DNA of 64,000 nt from positions 1-64,000 of the forward strand of contig NZ_PJIQ01000001.1 in assembly GCF_002929745.1 (NCBI RefSeq). Direction: 5' to 3'. Positions 1 to 8,098 of this stretch are shown piece by piece; the first letter of the stretch is position 1, and the number at the start of each line of letters is the position of its first letter. Source of the stretch: Arthrobacter sp. B1805 (GTDB lineage Bacteria > Actinomycetota > Actinomycetes > Actinomycetales > Micrococcaceae). The position numbers were made by a program, and so were the translations under genes. The notes under the pieces are model-generated. The model was not told where the DNA came from, ran no database searches, and saw only the letters and a list, made by a program, of their open reading frames with translations.

Positions 1-1
1 T

Positions 2-82
2 CAGACATCTCCACTAAGCCCGGAGGTTCTCCCCTTTCACAAGACCGGAAACGCCACCAACCTCATGGCCGGGTACACCTAG
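2..82 (+). CDS. Possible 3' end of a gene entering from the left edge
   Basis: Frame 2 is open from the window edge to a TAG at 80-82 and would encode about 26 residues ending FHKTGNATNLMAGYT. A GC-rich hairpin starts at the last base of the stop codon, as expected at the end of a transcription unit. The fragment is too short to assign to a family. The hairpin is the main reason to believe a gene ends here; it could still be a chance open frame. Confidence 0.3.
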   Translation, partial: QTSPLSPEVLPFHKTGNATNLMAGYT

Positions 83-105
83 CGGGCCTGGTGGTTCCGG
101 CCCGC
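82..105. terminator. Hairpin after the left-edge stop codon
   Basis: GCGGGCC at 82-88 pairs with GGCCCGC at 99-105 around a 10-nt loop. No T-run follows, which is usual for high-GC actinobacteria. It could terminate the rightward gene ending at 82 and the leftward gene ending at 203. Confidence 0.4.
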
Positions 106-110
106 CCCGC

Positions 111-166
111 GCTTGTCGTCCCCCGCTCGTCGTCCCCCGCTCGTCGTCCCCCGCTCGTCGTCCCCC
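111..166. repeat. Four tandem copies of a 14-bp unit
   Basis: The unit GCTCGTCGTCCCCC is repeated head to tail at 111-124 (one mismatch), 125-138, 139-152 and 153-166. It lies between the left-edge hairpin and the 3' end of the leftward gene ending at 203. Function is unknown; it may simply be a minisatellite. Confidence 0.85.
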
Positions 167-202
167 TCTCTGCAAGCAATGCGACAGGCACGGGCCGCGC
201 GG

Positions 203-760
203 CTACCCGGCTGGTCGCGCCACCGTGCCGCGGGTGATCTCGATGCTCGCGCCCGGGATGTACGTTGCACACTCCTCCGAGTCGGCGCGGAAGGAATAGG
301 TGTGGTGGAAACCATCCGGGAACTGCACCTCGACGTCGCACAGCTTGTGGTGGCTCGACTCGACGACCTGCGCCGGGCCGCTGTAGGCACGGGCATCAGC
401 GGACAGGAACCACCCGACGACGACGGCGAGGAGGCCGAGGGCGGCGGCCAGCAGGACACTCCACCCGAGGATCGAGGATCGAGGAAGCGATGGTGGAGAT
501 GCCGCGACTGCCGCCTCTCGGCCGCGTGCTGGAGTTGCTGCGCGGCGTCCGTTCACCTTCCTGCCGACGGGGGCCTGTCGGGCGGGTGACGGCGCTGCTC
601 GCGACTGGTCGCCTTGGTTCAGCCCGGTAGTCGAACCTACCACCGGCGACGTGATGACGATTCCTGGTTCACCCGGCGGGGCGATTGGTACTCGACGGAG
701 GAGCCAGTAGCCTCGGTGCATCGGGTGCGCTCGCAGCCGTGGAGGTCCATCGGAGGGCAC
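203..760 (-). CDS. Hypothetical single-pass membrane protein
   Basis: The frame of up to 185 residues has a clear hydrophobic segment at about residues 97-118 (ILGWSVLLAAALGLLAVVVG). An extracytoplasmic-looking domain of about 65 residues follows, with two cysteines and the phrase VQFPDGFHHTYSF. The first 95 residues are basic, proline/alanine-rich and partly low-complexity, so the true start is probably downstream of 760, for example a GTG near 640. The C-terminal part resembles small DUF3592-like domains, but I cannot assign it. Nothing nearby suggests a role. Confidence 0.5.
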   Translation of the reverse strand: MPSDGPPRLRAHPMHRGYWLLRRVPIAPPGEPGIVITSPVVGSTTGLNQGDQSRAAPSPARQAPVGRKVNGRRAATPARGREAAVAASPPSLPRSSILGWSVLLAAALGLLAVVVGWFLSADARAYSGPAQVVESSHHKLCDVEVQFPDGFHHTYSFRADSEECATYIPGASIEITRGTVARPAG

Positions 761-843
761 CCCAGGCCGTCCCCTCGTCGGATTCGTGGCCGCCTCGCGT
801 GCAGTAGGAGGGGCGGAGAGCCTGCCCCGAGAAGGAAGCCGCT

Positions 844-1137
844 GTGAACAGATCGTCGTTGCAGAAGAAGACCCTCGTCGCCGGGGTGATCGTCGGCGTC
901 GTCGGGTTCGTACTCCTGCTGTCTCCGTACCCGCTGCTCGACGCCGTCTACCAGGATGCCCGCGTCCCGAACACCCTGTACCACTCCTGGGCGGCCCTCG
1001 TCTCCGCGGTGACCTCGTTCTGCCTGCCGTTCGGCGCCGTCCTGGTCGGAGCCTCCCTCGTCATGCGGCATGCAGAGCATCTCACGCATGGAGCACAGCG
1101 AGCGGACCGTGCAGCGGATGGGAACACGGGCCCGTAG
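844..1137 (+). CDS. Small two-helix membrane protein
   Basis: GTG start at 844 with GAAGGAAG about 6 nt upstream. The product has 97 residues: a basic N-terminus, one membrane helix at residues 10-28 and another at about 50-72, then a polar C-terminal tail. The loop between the helices contains a DAVYQDARVPNTLYHSW stretch. I do not recognise a family. It is a freestanding gene, followed about 110 nt later by the acetyltransferase gene. Confidence 0.65.
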   Translation: MNRSSLQKKTLVAGVIVGVVGFVLLLSPYPLLDAVYQDARVPNTLYHSWAALVSAVTSFCLPFGAVLVGASLVMRHAEHLTHGAQRADRAADGNTGP

Positions 1138-1247
1138 GCGGCGGTCGACTGTGGGGATCCGGGCACACGGAGTTTCGCCACCGGAAACGCTGCCGAAACC
1201 GCTGCTCCGTAGCGTGGTGACGTACACCACTTCCACAGGAGGCCGCC

Positions 1248-1619
1248 ATGCAGACGTTGAGGGTACGACGGGTCCCTTGGACCAACCCGGTCGGCATGGG
1301 GCTGCGTGACGCATTGCGAGCCGAGAACGACCGAGGGCAGCTGCCGGAACTCCGTCCGACCACCGACGACTGCGACTCCATCGCCGTTTTCCTGATCGCC
1401 TACGAGCTCGCGACGGGTCAGCCGGTGGGTTGTGGTGGCCTGCGGCTGCTCGACGACTCGCGCGCCGACGTCGACTACATCTACGTGCTGCCGTACGCGC
1501 GGTGGTCCGGCGTGGCCGCTGCCATCACAGAGGAACTCCTGTCCTGGGCGCGCGCGCACGGCATCGCGACGGTCGGCCCGATGGACGCTGTTGCGCAGCT
1601 GACCACGCTGAGGCTCTAG
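1248..1619 (+). CDS. GNAT-family N-acetyltransferase, short form
   Basis: ATG at 1248 is preceded by AGGAGG with 5-nt spacing. The 123-residue product carries the core of a GNAT fold. A beta-strand with GQPVGCGGLRLLD is followed by the acidic bend DVDYIYVLPYARWSGVAAAITEELLSWARAHGI, which matches the acetyl-CoA-binding strand/helix of the family (strand at about 75-82, P-loop-like region at 83-92). At 123 residues it is shorter than the usual 140-170 and may have lost its last strand. The substrate cannot be predicted. Confidence 0.7.
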   Translation: MQTLRVRRVPWTNPVGMGLRDALRAENDRGQLPELRPTTDDCDSIAVFLIAYELATGQPVGCGGLRLLDDSRADVDYIYVLPYARWSGVAAAITEELLSWARAHGIATVGPMDAVAQLTTLRL

Positions 1620-1756
1620 CCACGCCTGGTGCGCCGGCGCTAAGCCGATTGCCGGCCTGCACGCCCCCGCACAGGGTTCGAGCCCTGAGTCCCATCCCGC
1701 ACGCGGTGGAAGCCTCAGCGACGACGCCGGATGTCCCCCCAGTGCAGACCGACGAC

Positions 1757-1806
1757 GAGGGCACCCGGCGACCCGCCCGCAATGGCGGGGGGCGCCCGGT
1801 GCCCTC
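1757..1806. terminator. Large bidirectional hairpin between GNAT and amt genes
   Basis: GAGGGCACC at 1757-1765 pairs with GGTGCCCTC at 1798-1806, and the stem continues inward with GGCG/CGCC and CCGCC/GGCGG pairing. The position between two convergent stop codons (1619 and 1832) fits a shared transcription terminator. Confidence 0.65.
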
Positions 1807-1831
1807 ATGGCTGCTGCCGGGTGACGTGCGG

Positions 1832-3121
1832 TTACCTGCGGGGAGGAGCCCCCAGGTCCACGGGGTCTTCATCTGTCAGGTAGGCGAACTCGGAATGCGC
1901 GGAGATGTCGATGCCGCGGAGCTCGTCCTCCTGCTCGATACGGAGGCCGACCGTGCGCTGGATGACCTGCGCGATGACCCACGTGACGACGAAGGAGTAG
2001 GCGAGGACGGCCACCGTTGCGAGCGCCTGAACACCCAGCAGGTCGAAACCGCCACCATAGAACAGCCCGGAGGCACCGTTCGGGGCGTCTTCGGTGGCGA
2101 AGAGCCCGATCAGGAGCGTACCCAGGATGCCGCCGATGAGGTGAACCCCGACGACGTCGAGTGAATCGTCGAAGCCCAGGCGGAACTTGAGCTCGATCGC
2201 GAGGGAGCAGACGGCACCTGCGATGGCCCCGATGGCCAGAGCGCCCATGGGGCTGACCGCCCCGCATGCCGGTGTGATGGCCACCAGTGCAGAGATCAAT
2301 CCTGACGCGGCGCCCATGCTGGTGGCCGCGCCGTTGCGGATCCGCTCGACGAGGGCCCAGGCCAGCAACCCGGCGGACGCGGCAACCGCCGTGTTCAGGA
2401 AGACGACCGACGCGGAATGCCCTGCCGAGAGCGCGGACCCTGCGTTGAACCCGAACCAGCCGACCCAGAGGAGGCCGGCGCCGACGAGAACCAGAGGGCG
2501 GCTGTGCGGCTTCGCGTGGTCCGCCTTCGGCCAGCCGTGGCTGCGGCCGAGGACCAGTGACAACGCAAGGGCCGCGATGCCGGCGTTCATGTGCACCGCC
2601 AGTCCGCCCGCGAAGTCGATCGCACCGAGGTTGTTGGCGATCCAGCCGCCCACGACCGAGCCGTCCTCCGAGCTGAAGGCGAAGACCCAGTGGGCGATGG
2701 GGAAGTACACCAGCGTGGCCCAGATCCCCGCGAAGATCATCCAGGCACCGAACTTCATGCGGCCGGCAGCGGCACCTGCGACGAGTGCCGTCGTCACGCA
2801 GGCGAAGAAGAGCTGGAAGGCTGCGAACAGGATCGGAGGGAGGGGGGCGGCAGGGTCCTCGGTGAGCAGTTGGCCCATGCCTGCGTACTCCGCGATGTTC
2901 CCGATCAGCCCTGAGCCGCCCACCGAGTTACCGAATGCCATCGAGTAACCGAAGAGGGCCCACAACACGGCGACCAGGCTCGCCCCGCCGAAGCACATCA
3001 TCATCATGTTGAGGATGCGGCGGGACCCCACCATTCCTCCGTAGAACAGAGCCAGGGCCGGGATCATCAGACAGACGAGCGCGGCGCTGGCGAGAATCCA
3101 AGCGACGTTTCCAGAATCCAT
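1832..3121 (-). CDS. amt: AmtB-type ammonium transporter
   Basis: The 429-residue integral membrane protein begins MDSGNVAWILASAALVCLMI, the standard start of the Amt family, so I start at 3121 and not at the longer 3226 frame. Family features include the ALALFYGG and DFAGGLAVHMNAG segments, with the pore histidine region, and DSLDVVGVHLIGGILGT. The tail RTVGLRIEQEDELRGIDISAHSE is the cytoplasmic segment that interacts with GlnK in the family. Function is uptake of ammonium/methylammonium across the cytoplasmic membrane. No glnK or glnD follows, so it is a monocistronic amt with the hairpin at 1757-1806 downstream. Confidence 0.95.
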   Translation of the reverse strand: MDSGNVAWILASAALVCLMIPALALFYGGMVGSRRILNMMMMCFGGASLVAVLWALFGYSMAFGNSVGGSGLIGNIAEYAGMGQLLTEDPAAPLPPILFAAFQLFFACVTTALVAGAAAGRMKFGAWMIFAGIWATLVYFPIAHWVFAFSSEDGSVVGGWIANNLGAIDFAGGLAVHMNAGIAALALSLVLGRSHGWPKADHAKPHSRPLVLVGAGLLWVGWFGFNAGSALSAGHSASVVFLNTAVAASAGLLAWALVERIRNGAATSMGAASGLISALVAITPACGAVSPMGALAIGAIAGAVCSLAIELKFRLGFDDSLDVVGVHLIGGILGTLLIGLFATEDAPNGASGLFYGGGFDLLGVQALATVAVLAYSFVVTWVIAQVIQRTVGLRIEQEDELRGIDISAHSEFAYLTDEDPVDLGAPPRR

Positions 3122-3264
3122 GGGAAGTCCATTTCCGTGAAAGCGCTTGCACGTGCCGGAGGGAACTGAGCCCGGGATCGCACTGGGGGTGGGTGGGAAC
3201 CGGGAGTGGCACACCGCGCTGAGCAATGGTAGACAGCGGCAGGTTTCAGCCCTCGGCGGTCGCC

Positions 3265-3280
3265 GTTAACTCTGTGTTAC
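3265..3280 (-). promoter_or_regulatory. Possible GlnR-type site upstream of amt
   Basis: Read on the amt strand, the sequence is GTAAC, six bases, TTAAC, close to the GlnR half-site spacing (GTNAC-N6-GAAAC) known from actinobacterial nitrogen genes. It is about 145 bp upstream of the amt start. This is motif matching by eye only. Confidence 0.3.
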
Positions 3281-3294
3281 GCCTCGTTCCGGCT

Positions 3295-3582
3295 CTAGCC
3301 CCCGGCGACCGACTGGATGATCATGACGGTGGCCCCCGATGGAACGAGGGTGCGAAGGCCGTCCAGGCGGCGCACGTCCTCACCGTCCACATAGATGTTC
3401 ACGTAGCGCCGCAATGCCCCGGTCTCCTCGCGGATCCGCTGATCGAGCAGCGGCCGACCGGCACCCAGTCCATCCAGCAGCGCGGAGACGTCACCGTCGT
3501 CGGACACGGTCATGCTGACCTCGCTCCTGCCGTCGACGTATGGGCGCAAGAGGGTCGGGATGAGCACCGTCACCGAGGACAT
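3295..3582 (-). CDS. MoaD/ThiS-type ubiquitin-like protein
   Basis: ATG at 3582 has a strong GGGAGGA site 5 nt upstream; the longer open frame overlaps the upstream gene and is not used. The 95-residue protein has a beta-grasp pattern: SSVTVLIPTLLRPYVDG, a helix around SALLDGL, RRYVNIYVDGEDVR, and ATVMIIQSVAGG. It ends exactly in Gly-Gly, the mark of sulfur-carrier or conjugatable ubiquitin-like proteins (MoaD, ThiS, CysO). The stop of the BNR-repeat gene lies 13 nt upstream, so the two are surely co-transcribed. No E1-like ThiF/MoeB gene or cysteine synthase is near. The partner and role are unknown. Confidence 0.85.
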   Translation of the reverse strand: MSSVTVLIPTLLRPYVDGRSEVSMTVSDDGDVSALLDGLGAGRPLLDQRIREETGALRRYVNIYVDGEDVRRLDGLRTLVPSGATVMIIQSVAGG

Positions 3583-3595
3583 CAGGGTCCTCCCG

Positions 3596-4690
3596 TCAGG
3601 CGGGGACGACGGCGGCGCGCACCGACAGCACGTCCGGCAGGTGACTCGCGACTTCCTGGAAGGTACGACCCTCGTCCGCGCTGGCGTACACCGCACCACC
3701 CCTTGTTCCGAAGTACACCCCTGGAGTCTCTGCCGTGTCGACGCAGGCCGCATCGCGCAGCACGGCGTTGTACTCCGCTGCGGGCAGCCCGGCCGCGCTC
3801 GCCTGCCAGGTCGCGCCGCTGTCGTCCGTCCGGTGCACCTGCAGATGCCCGTCCGGAGGGATGCGCTCGCCGTCGGCCTTGAGCGGGATGACCCACGCCG
3901 TGCCGCTCCGGTGAGGATGAGCCAGCATCACGAAGCCGAAGTCGGCCGGTAGGCCGTCGGCGATCGACTGCCAGGAATCGCCCCGATCACTGCTTGCGTA
4001 GACGCCGTGGTGGTTCTGCGCGAACAGGCGGTCCGGGTCCACGGCGTCCCGGGCGACCTTGTGCACGCACTGACCGAACTCCGGATTCGGATCCGGCATG
4101 AAGTATGCACTGATGCCACGGTTGCGGGGCTGCCACGAGGCGCCGCCGTCGTCGGAACGGTAGACCCCGCCGGTGCTCATCGCGACGTGGACGGTCTCGT
4201 CGGCGGGGCTCGGAAGGACGGTGTGGGCCGCAGCCCCGCCGAAGCCGGCACCCCACTCGCTACGATGGGGATGGTCCCAGAGCGCGCGATTGAGCTCGAA
4301 GGTCTCGCCGTGATCCGTCGACTTCCACACCGAGATGGGCTGGCACCCGGCCCAGACCACCCCGGGACGATTCTCCGCATCCGGCTGGATCTGCCAGACC
4401 CGCTCGAGCGCCGTGCCGTCGTCCGGCCCGAAGCGGATGCTGCCCTCCTGCGGCTCCGCCCAGGTTTTCCCGAGGTCGTCCGAATGGGAGATGCACGGGC
4501 CGAAGTGCCAGGACATCCTGCCGGCGAACAGGCGCGTCCGTCCGCCACGCGTGTCGATGCCCACGCTCGGGATCTCCTCCATGAGGAACTTCGGCTCCGA
4601 TACTGACCAGGTCTTCCGGTCGGTGCTCGAGGCGAGCCACAGCCCCTTCTTGGTACCGATGGCAAGGAGGGTGGTTTCCGTTGCTGACAT
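3596..4690 (-). CDS. BNR/Asp-box repeat beta-propeller protein
   Basis: The start at 4690 (MSATETTLLAIGTKKGLWLA) is chosen because the first blade strand begins there; an in-frame ATG also exists at 4711. The 364-residue protein has at least five Asp-box motifs (S/T-x-D-x-G-x-T/S-W/F): SDDLGKTW, SDDGGASW, SSDRGDSW, TDDSGATW and SADEGRTF. These define a sialidase/sortilin-like propeller. There is no signal peptide, so it is probably cytoplasmic. Annotation pipelines often call such proteins exo-alpha-sialidase, but I see no catalytic sialidase residues. It is the upstream partner of the ubiquitin-like gene. Confidence 0.85.
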   Translation of the reverse strand: MSATETTLLAIGTKKGLWLASSTDRKTWSVSEPKFLMEEIPSVGIDTRGGRTRLFAGRMSWHFGPCISHSDDLGKTWAEPQEGSIRFGPDDGTALERVWQIQPDAENRPGVVWAGCQPISVWKSTDHGETFELNRALWDHPHRSEWGAGFGGAAAHTVLPSPADETVHVAMSTGGVYRSDDGGASWQPRNRGISAYFMPDPNPEFGQCVHKVARDAVDPDRLFAQNHHGVYASSDRGDSWQSIADGLPADFGFVMLAHPHRSGTAWVIPLKADGERIPPDGHLQVHRTDDSGATWQASAAGLPAAEYNAVLRDAACVDTAETPGVYFGTRGGAVYASADEGRTFQEVASHLPDVLSVRAAVVPA

Positions 4691-4903
4691 GGCTGCCCCC
4701 GTTGGCGTCATTCCGGCGCGATACCGGCTCGAGTGGTGTCGATCACTTGGGAGAATGCCACCCGCCCTCCCGTTTGTATAGGCTCCACTACCAGTTCCTG
4801 TCCGCATCGCCGCGAAGGCCGTATTCGTCGACCAGCGACCGGGTTCACCGGGCTGCCAGAACCGCCACCAGTAGTGCAATCGCCGGACGTCGGCGGCCGG
4901 GAG

Positions 4904-5239
4904 CTACCGGCTCTCGTTATAGGCGTCGATGATCGACTGCGTGATACGCCCACGGGAGCTAGGGTTGTACCCGTTCTCCTGGGCCCACTGCCGGATCTCC
5001 TGGGTGTCCTCCCGCTTGCTGCGGGAGGAGCCCGCCTTCGGACTGGAGGACGGCTGCCTGCCGGAACCGGCCCTGCGCCCCTTGTCGACATAATCAGCGA
5101 GGGCGGCGCGCAACGAATCGGCGTTCTGTTGCGTGAGGTCTATTTCATACTGCGTGCCGTCGAGGGAGAAGCGCACTGTTTCCTGCGCTTGTTCACCTGT
5201 GAGGTCGTCGACCAACTGAACCTGTATGCGCTGAGCCAT
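4904..5239 (-). CDS. lsr2: Lsr2 nucleoid-associated protein
   Basis: The 111-residue protein has the two-domain Lsr2 layout. An N-terminal dimerisation domain (AQRIQVQLVDDLTGEQA through YEIDLTQQNADSLRAALADYV) is joined by a Ser/Lys-rich linker to a C-terminal DNA-binding domain. That domain contains IRQWAQENGYNPSSRGRI, whose RGR motif inserts into the AT-rich minor groove. GGAG lies 3 nt before an ATG at 5242 and 6 nt before the next ATG at 5239, so the second is preferred. In actinobacteria Lsr2 silences AT-rich, often horizontally acquired DNA. Confidence 0.95.
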   Translation of the reverse strand: MAQRIQVQLVDDLTGEQAQETVRFSLDGTQYEIDLTQQNADSLRAALADYVDKGRRAGSGRQPSSSPKAGSSRSKREDTQEIRQWAQENGYNPSSRGRITQSIIDAYNESR

Positions 5240-5389
5240 CATGATCTCCTGTGTCGTCCGAACGAACTCATGGACCCCCGGTCACCGACCTTATCCTGCC
5301 GATCTTCTGAAGCGCCGTACCTTTCCGTCACTGTGGAGAATCGCTGCCCTTCCGCTGATCGATGCCCGCCGCGGCCCCGTGGATGGGCA

Positions 5390-6415
5390 TCAGCGCTCGT
5401 CCGCGACCTGTGCGTCACGCTCGTCGATCACGAGGGGTAGCCCGAATGCTTCGAACATGTCCGGGTACAGGAAATTGTGATGCCCGATGATGCGCTCGCC
5501 GTCGGTCTCGATGACCTGGAGGGCGAACGGTTCCCACAGGCCCGGCTCCACGAGGTGGTAGTTCGCAAATCCTCCCGCACCGTTCACCGGCAGGGGAACA
5601 AGGCGCCCGCCCTCGCACACCCTGCCCTCGCCGACGAACCACGCGCGGACGTCGTCAGGGCCCCTGAGCCAGAGGTTGAAGGGTGGCATGGACAGGACGA
5701 CGTCGTCCCGGAGCAACGAGACGAGCGCCGCCATGTCGTAGGCCTCGAAGGCACGCAGGTACTTCGCCAGCAGGTCCTTGTGCGCCGGATCCTCGAGCGG
5801 CATGGATGCGCTGGGCTCGTATCCGGCCATGGTCTTGCGTGCCCGCTGGAGGGCGCTGTTGACGGAGGCCGTGGTGACCTCGAGCAGTGTCGCCACCTCC
5901 GCAGCCGACCATCGGAGCACCTCGCACAGGATCAGCACGCTGCGCTGGAGCGGCGGGAGATGCTGCAGTGCGGCCACGAACGCCAGCCGGATGGTGTCAC
6001 GCGCTTCGGCGACGACGGCGGGATCACCCGAGGTATCGATGACCCTCTCGTCAGGGATCGGCTGCACGAACACGCTCTCCATGAGCGGAGCACCGAGCGC
6101 CGCATCCGCCGTCCGCGTGGACGGGCCGAGGTCCATCGGCCTGGCGCGGCGCTGGGGACTGCGGAGCATGTCCACGCAGACGTTGTGCGCGATGCGGAAG
6201 AGCCAGGTTCGCAGCGAGGACTGACCCGCGAACGATTCCTGCCGGGACCACGCCTTAATCATCGTCTCCTGCACGGCGTCCTCGGCCTCCGATGCCGCCC
6301 CGAGCATCCGGTAGCAGTACCCGGTGAGGTCGCGCCGTGATGCCTCCAAAAGCTGATCGAAGGACCCTGTTCCTGAGTCGGTGACCTGTACATCGTTCGC
6401 TGCGGCGGGCTGCAT
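5390..6415 (-). CDS. ECF sigma factor with C-terminal SnoaL-like domain
   Basis: The product has 341 residues. Region 2 is at about residues 25-90 (LTGYCYRMLGAASEAEDAVQ, then TWLFRIAHNVCVDMLR). Region 4 is at about 145-200 (LQHLPPLQRSVLILCEVLRW, then AAEVATLLEVTTASVNSALQRAR). A SnoaL/NTF2-like domain from about residue 215 contains YLRAFEAYDMAALVSLLRDD. This layout matches the SigG/SigX5-type ECF group, where the extra domain takes the place of a separate anti-sigma factor. The start is supported by homology more than by its weak ribosome site. A DHFR-like gene is divergent, 133 bp away. Confidence 0.9.
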   Translation of the reverse strand: MQPAAANDVQVTDSGTGSFDQLLEASRRDLTGYCYRMLGAASEAEDAVQETMIKAWSRQESFAGQSSLRTWLFRIAHNVCVDMLRSPQRRARPMDLGPSTRTADAALGAPLMESVFVQPIPDERVIDTSGDPAVVAEARDTIRLAFVAALQHLPPLQRSVLILCEVLRWSAAEVATLLEVTTASVNSALQRARKTMAGYEPSASMPLEDPAHKDLLAKYLRAFEAYDMAALVSLLRDDVVLSMPPFNLWLRGPDDVRAWFVGEGRVCEGGRLVPLPVNGAGGFANYHLVEPGLWEPFALQVIETDGERIIGHHNFLYPDMFEAFGLPLVIDERDAQVADER

Positions 6416-6548
6416 GCATCGAGCGTAGCGACCGTGGCCGCCGCGCGGGAGGAGTGAGCAGCCTCAAAAGCCGCCGGTATCGATGAAAACCCGTCCCCGA
6501 TACCGTCTACTGGTGGGACAGCAAACCACCGATCGTCGGGAGCACTCG

Positions 6549-7097
6549 ATGCGCAGACTCACAGCAGGCCTCTTCTCCTCCGTGGACGGAGTGGTCGAAT
6601 CCCCCCATCTGTGGCAGCTGGACAGCTTCGACGCCGAACTCGGCGCTGGGATGGGCGCGATGATCAGGAGGGTGGATACGGTCCTGCTCGGACGGCACGG
6701 CTATATGGAGTGGGCGCAGTACTGGCCGGCAGCCGAACCCACCGACCCGTTCGGGTCCTTCATCAATCCCGTCCGGAAGTTCGTGGCGTCGCGCACCCTC
6801 GAGGGAGATCTCGGCTGGACCAATGCGTCACTCATGGATGCGCCGCTCGAAGAATTCGTGGAGACCCTCAAGCAGACCGACGGCGGGGATATCGCCGTCT
6901 GCGCCAGCATCTCCCTGGTCCGGCAACTCATGTTCGCCGGGTTGCTCGACTCACTCACCCTGATGATCCATCCCGTCGTCGCCGGCGCGGGTCGTCACCT
7001 CTTCGAAGGGACGGACCCGATGACCAGTCTCGAACTGCAGGAGGTCAGCACCACCAGCAAGGGCAACGTCCTGGCCTCCTACGGTCTTCGCCGGTAG
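6549..7097 (+). CDS. DHFR/RibD C-terminal-domain reductase
   Basis: ATG at 6549 with GGGAG 7 nt upstream. The 182-residue protein has the RibD_C/dihydrofolate-reductase fold: a start MRRLTAGLFSSVDGVVESP, then DTVLLGRHGYMEWAQYWP, the nucleotide-binding GGDIAVCASISLVRQLM, and the C-terminal HPVVAGAGRHLFEG. Such proteins are NADPH-dependent reductases of unknown substrate, common near SigX5-type sigma factors. It may belong to the regulon of the divergent sigma gene, but no promoter match was established. Confidence 0.85.
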   Translation: MRRLTAGLFSSVDGVVESPHLWQLDSFDAELGAGMGAMIRRVDTVLLGRHGYMEWAQYWPAAEPTDPFGSFINPVRKFVASRTLEGDLGWTNASLMDAPLEEFVETLKQTDGGDIAVCASISLVRQLMFAGLLDSLTLMIHPVVAGAGRHLFEGTDPMTSLELQEVSTTSKGNVLASYGLRR

Positions 7098-7153
7098 TGG
7101 GAGGGGGAGCGGGGGAAGGGTGAGGCCGTAGCCTGAGCCCTAGACTGCTGATC

Positions 7154-8041
7154 ATGACCGTCCTCATCGATCCACCGTCCTGGCCGGCACATGGAACGGT
7201 CTTCTCCCATCTGGTCTCGACGTCGTCGCTCGAGGAACTGCACGGATTTGCCGATGATGCGGGCGTCCCGCGCCGTGCCTTCGACGAGGACCACTACGAT
7301 GTCCCTGCCCATCGCTACCAGGAGCTCGTGGAGCGTGGCGCCCTGGAGGTCAGCGGTACGGAACTCGTGCGCTCGCTCATCGCGAGTGGACTGCGGGTTC
7401 CGGCGAGGCGACGGGCGCCGAAGCTCCGCATCGCCCTCCTGTCGCGCTGGGAGGCCCTCCTGCCCGGCGACCCCGAGTTGGGGCGGGATCTGCTGGACCG
7501 TTGGAGTGAGCCGCACCGCAGGTACCACACCACCTCCCATCTCCTGGGAGTCCTCGAAGCGCTCGACCAGCTGCTGGAACCGGCCGACGCCGCCGTGCGG
7601 GAGGCCGTCCTGCTCGCCGCCTGGTTCCATGACGCCGTGTACGAGGGTGCAGCGGGGGACGACGAGCGCGCCTCGGCGGCCCTCGCCGTCGAACGGCTGG
7701 GGCTCCGGACGAGCGGGGCGACGGCGCGAGAGGTCGAGCGGCTCGTCCTCCTGACCGTGCATCACGATCCGGAGCCGGGTGACCGCGCCGGTGAACTCCT
7801 CTGCGACGCCGACCTCGCGGTGCTCGGCGGTCGGGCGGAGGACTACGCGCGGTACGTCTCGGCCGTGAGGGAGGAATACAGCCACATCCCCGACGAAGCA
7901 TTCCGGCTCGGCCGACGGGCCGTGCTGGAAAGGCTGATGGCACTCGACCCGCTGTACAGGACGGCGCGAGCCGAAGCCCTGTGGAGCGCTAACGCACGGA
8001 GGAACCTGACCGGGGAGCTGGGGTCGCTCGGCCAGGCCTGA
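7154..8041 (+). CDS. DUF4031-HD phosphohydrolase fusion
   Basis: The 295-residue product joins two domains. Residues 1-90 are DUF4031 (MTVLIDPPSWPAHGTVFSHL, then FDEDHYDVPAHRY, SLIASGLRV). Residues 100-290 are a predicted metal-dependent HD-type domain: YHTTSHLLGVLEAL, AAWFHDAVYEG, then VHHDP and LLCDADLAVLG supply the His/Asp metal ligands. No ribosome site is obvious; CTAGACTG about 10 nt before the ATG suggests a very short leader. The substrate is unknown. The downstream hairpin separates it from the zinc locus. Confidence 0.85.
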   Translation: MTVLIDPPSWPAHGTVFSHLVSTSSLEELHGFADDAGVPRRAFDEDHYDVPAHRYQELVERGALEVSGTELVRSLIASGLRVPARRRAPKLRIALLSRWEALLPGDPELGRDLLDRWSEPHRRYHTTSHLLGVLEALDQLLEPADAAVREAVLLAAWFHDAVYEGAAGDDERASAALAVERLGLRTSGATAREVERLVLLTVHHDPEPGDRAGELLCDADLAVLGGRAEDYARYVSAVREEYSHIPDEAFRLGRRAVLERLMALDPLYRTARAEALWSANARRNLTGELGSLGQA

Positions 8042-8050
8042 ACAGCAGCA

Positions 8051-8080
8051 GGGGCCGGCGCCATCGACGGCGCCGGCCCC
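8051..8080. terminator. Bidirectional terminator hairpin
   Basis: A perfect 12-bp stem, GGGGCCGGCGCC (8051-8062) with GGCGCCGGCCCC (8069-8080), encloses a 6-nt loop. It lies between the convergent stop codons at 8041 and 8099. No U-tract is present. Confidence 0.85.
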
Positions 8081-8098
8081 TGGCTGATCACGTCGGGA

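Noticed and set aside
1660-1715. tRNA T-arm-like string CAGGGTTCGAGCCCTG
   Set aside because: It forms only a 5-bp stem with a 6-nt loop, and no acceptor, D or anticodon arms can be found. It is a chance hairpin.
948-1808. Long minus-strand frames across the GNAT gene
   Set aside because: No recognisable domain, and they overlap the well-supported plus-strand genes at 844 and 1248.
3226-3882. Plus-strand frames opposite the ubiquitin-like and propeller genes
   Set aside because: They are shadows of genes with clear motifs on the other strand and have no ribosome sites.
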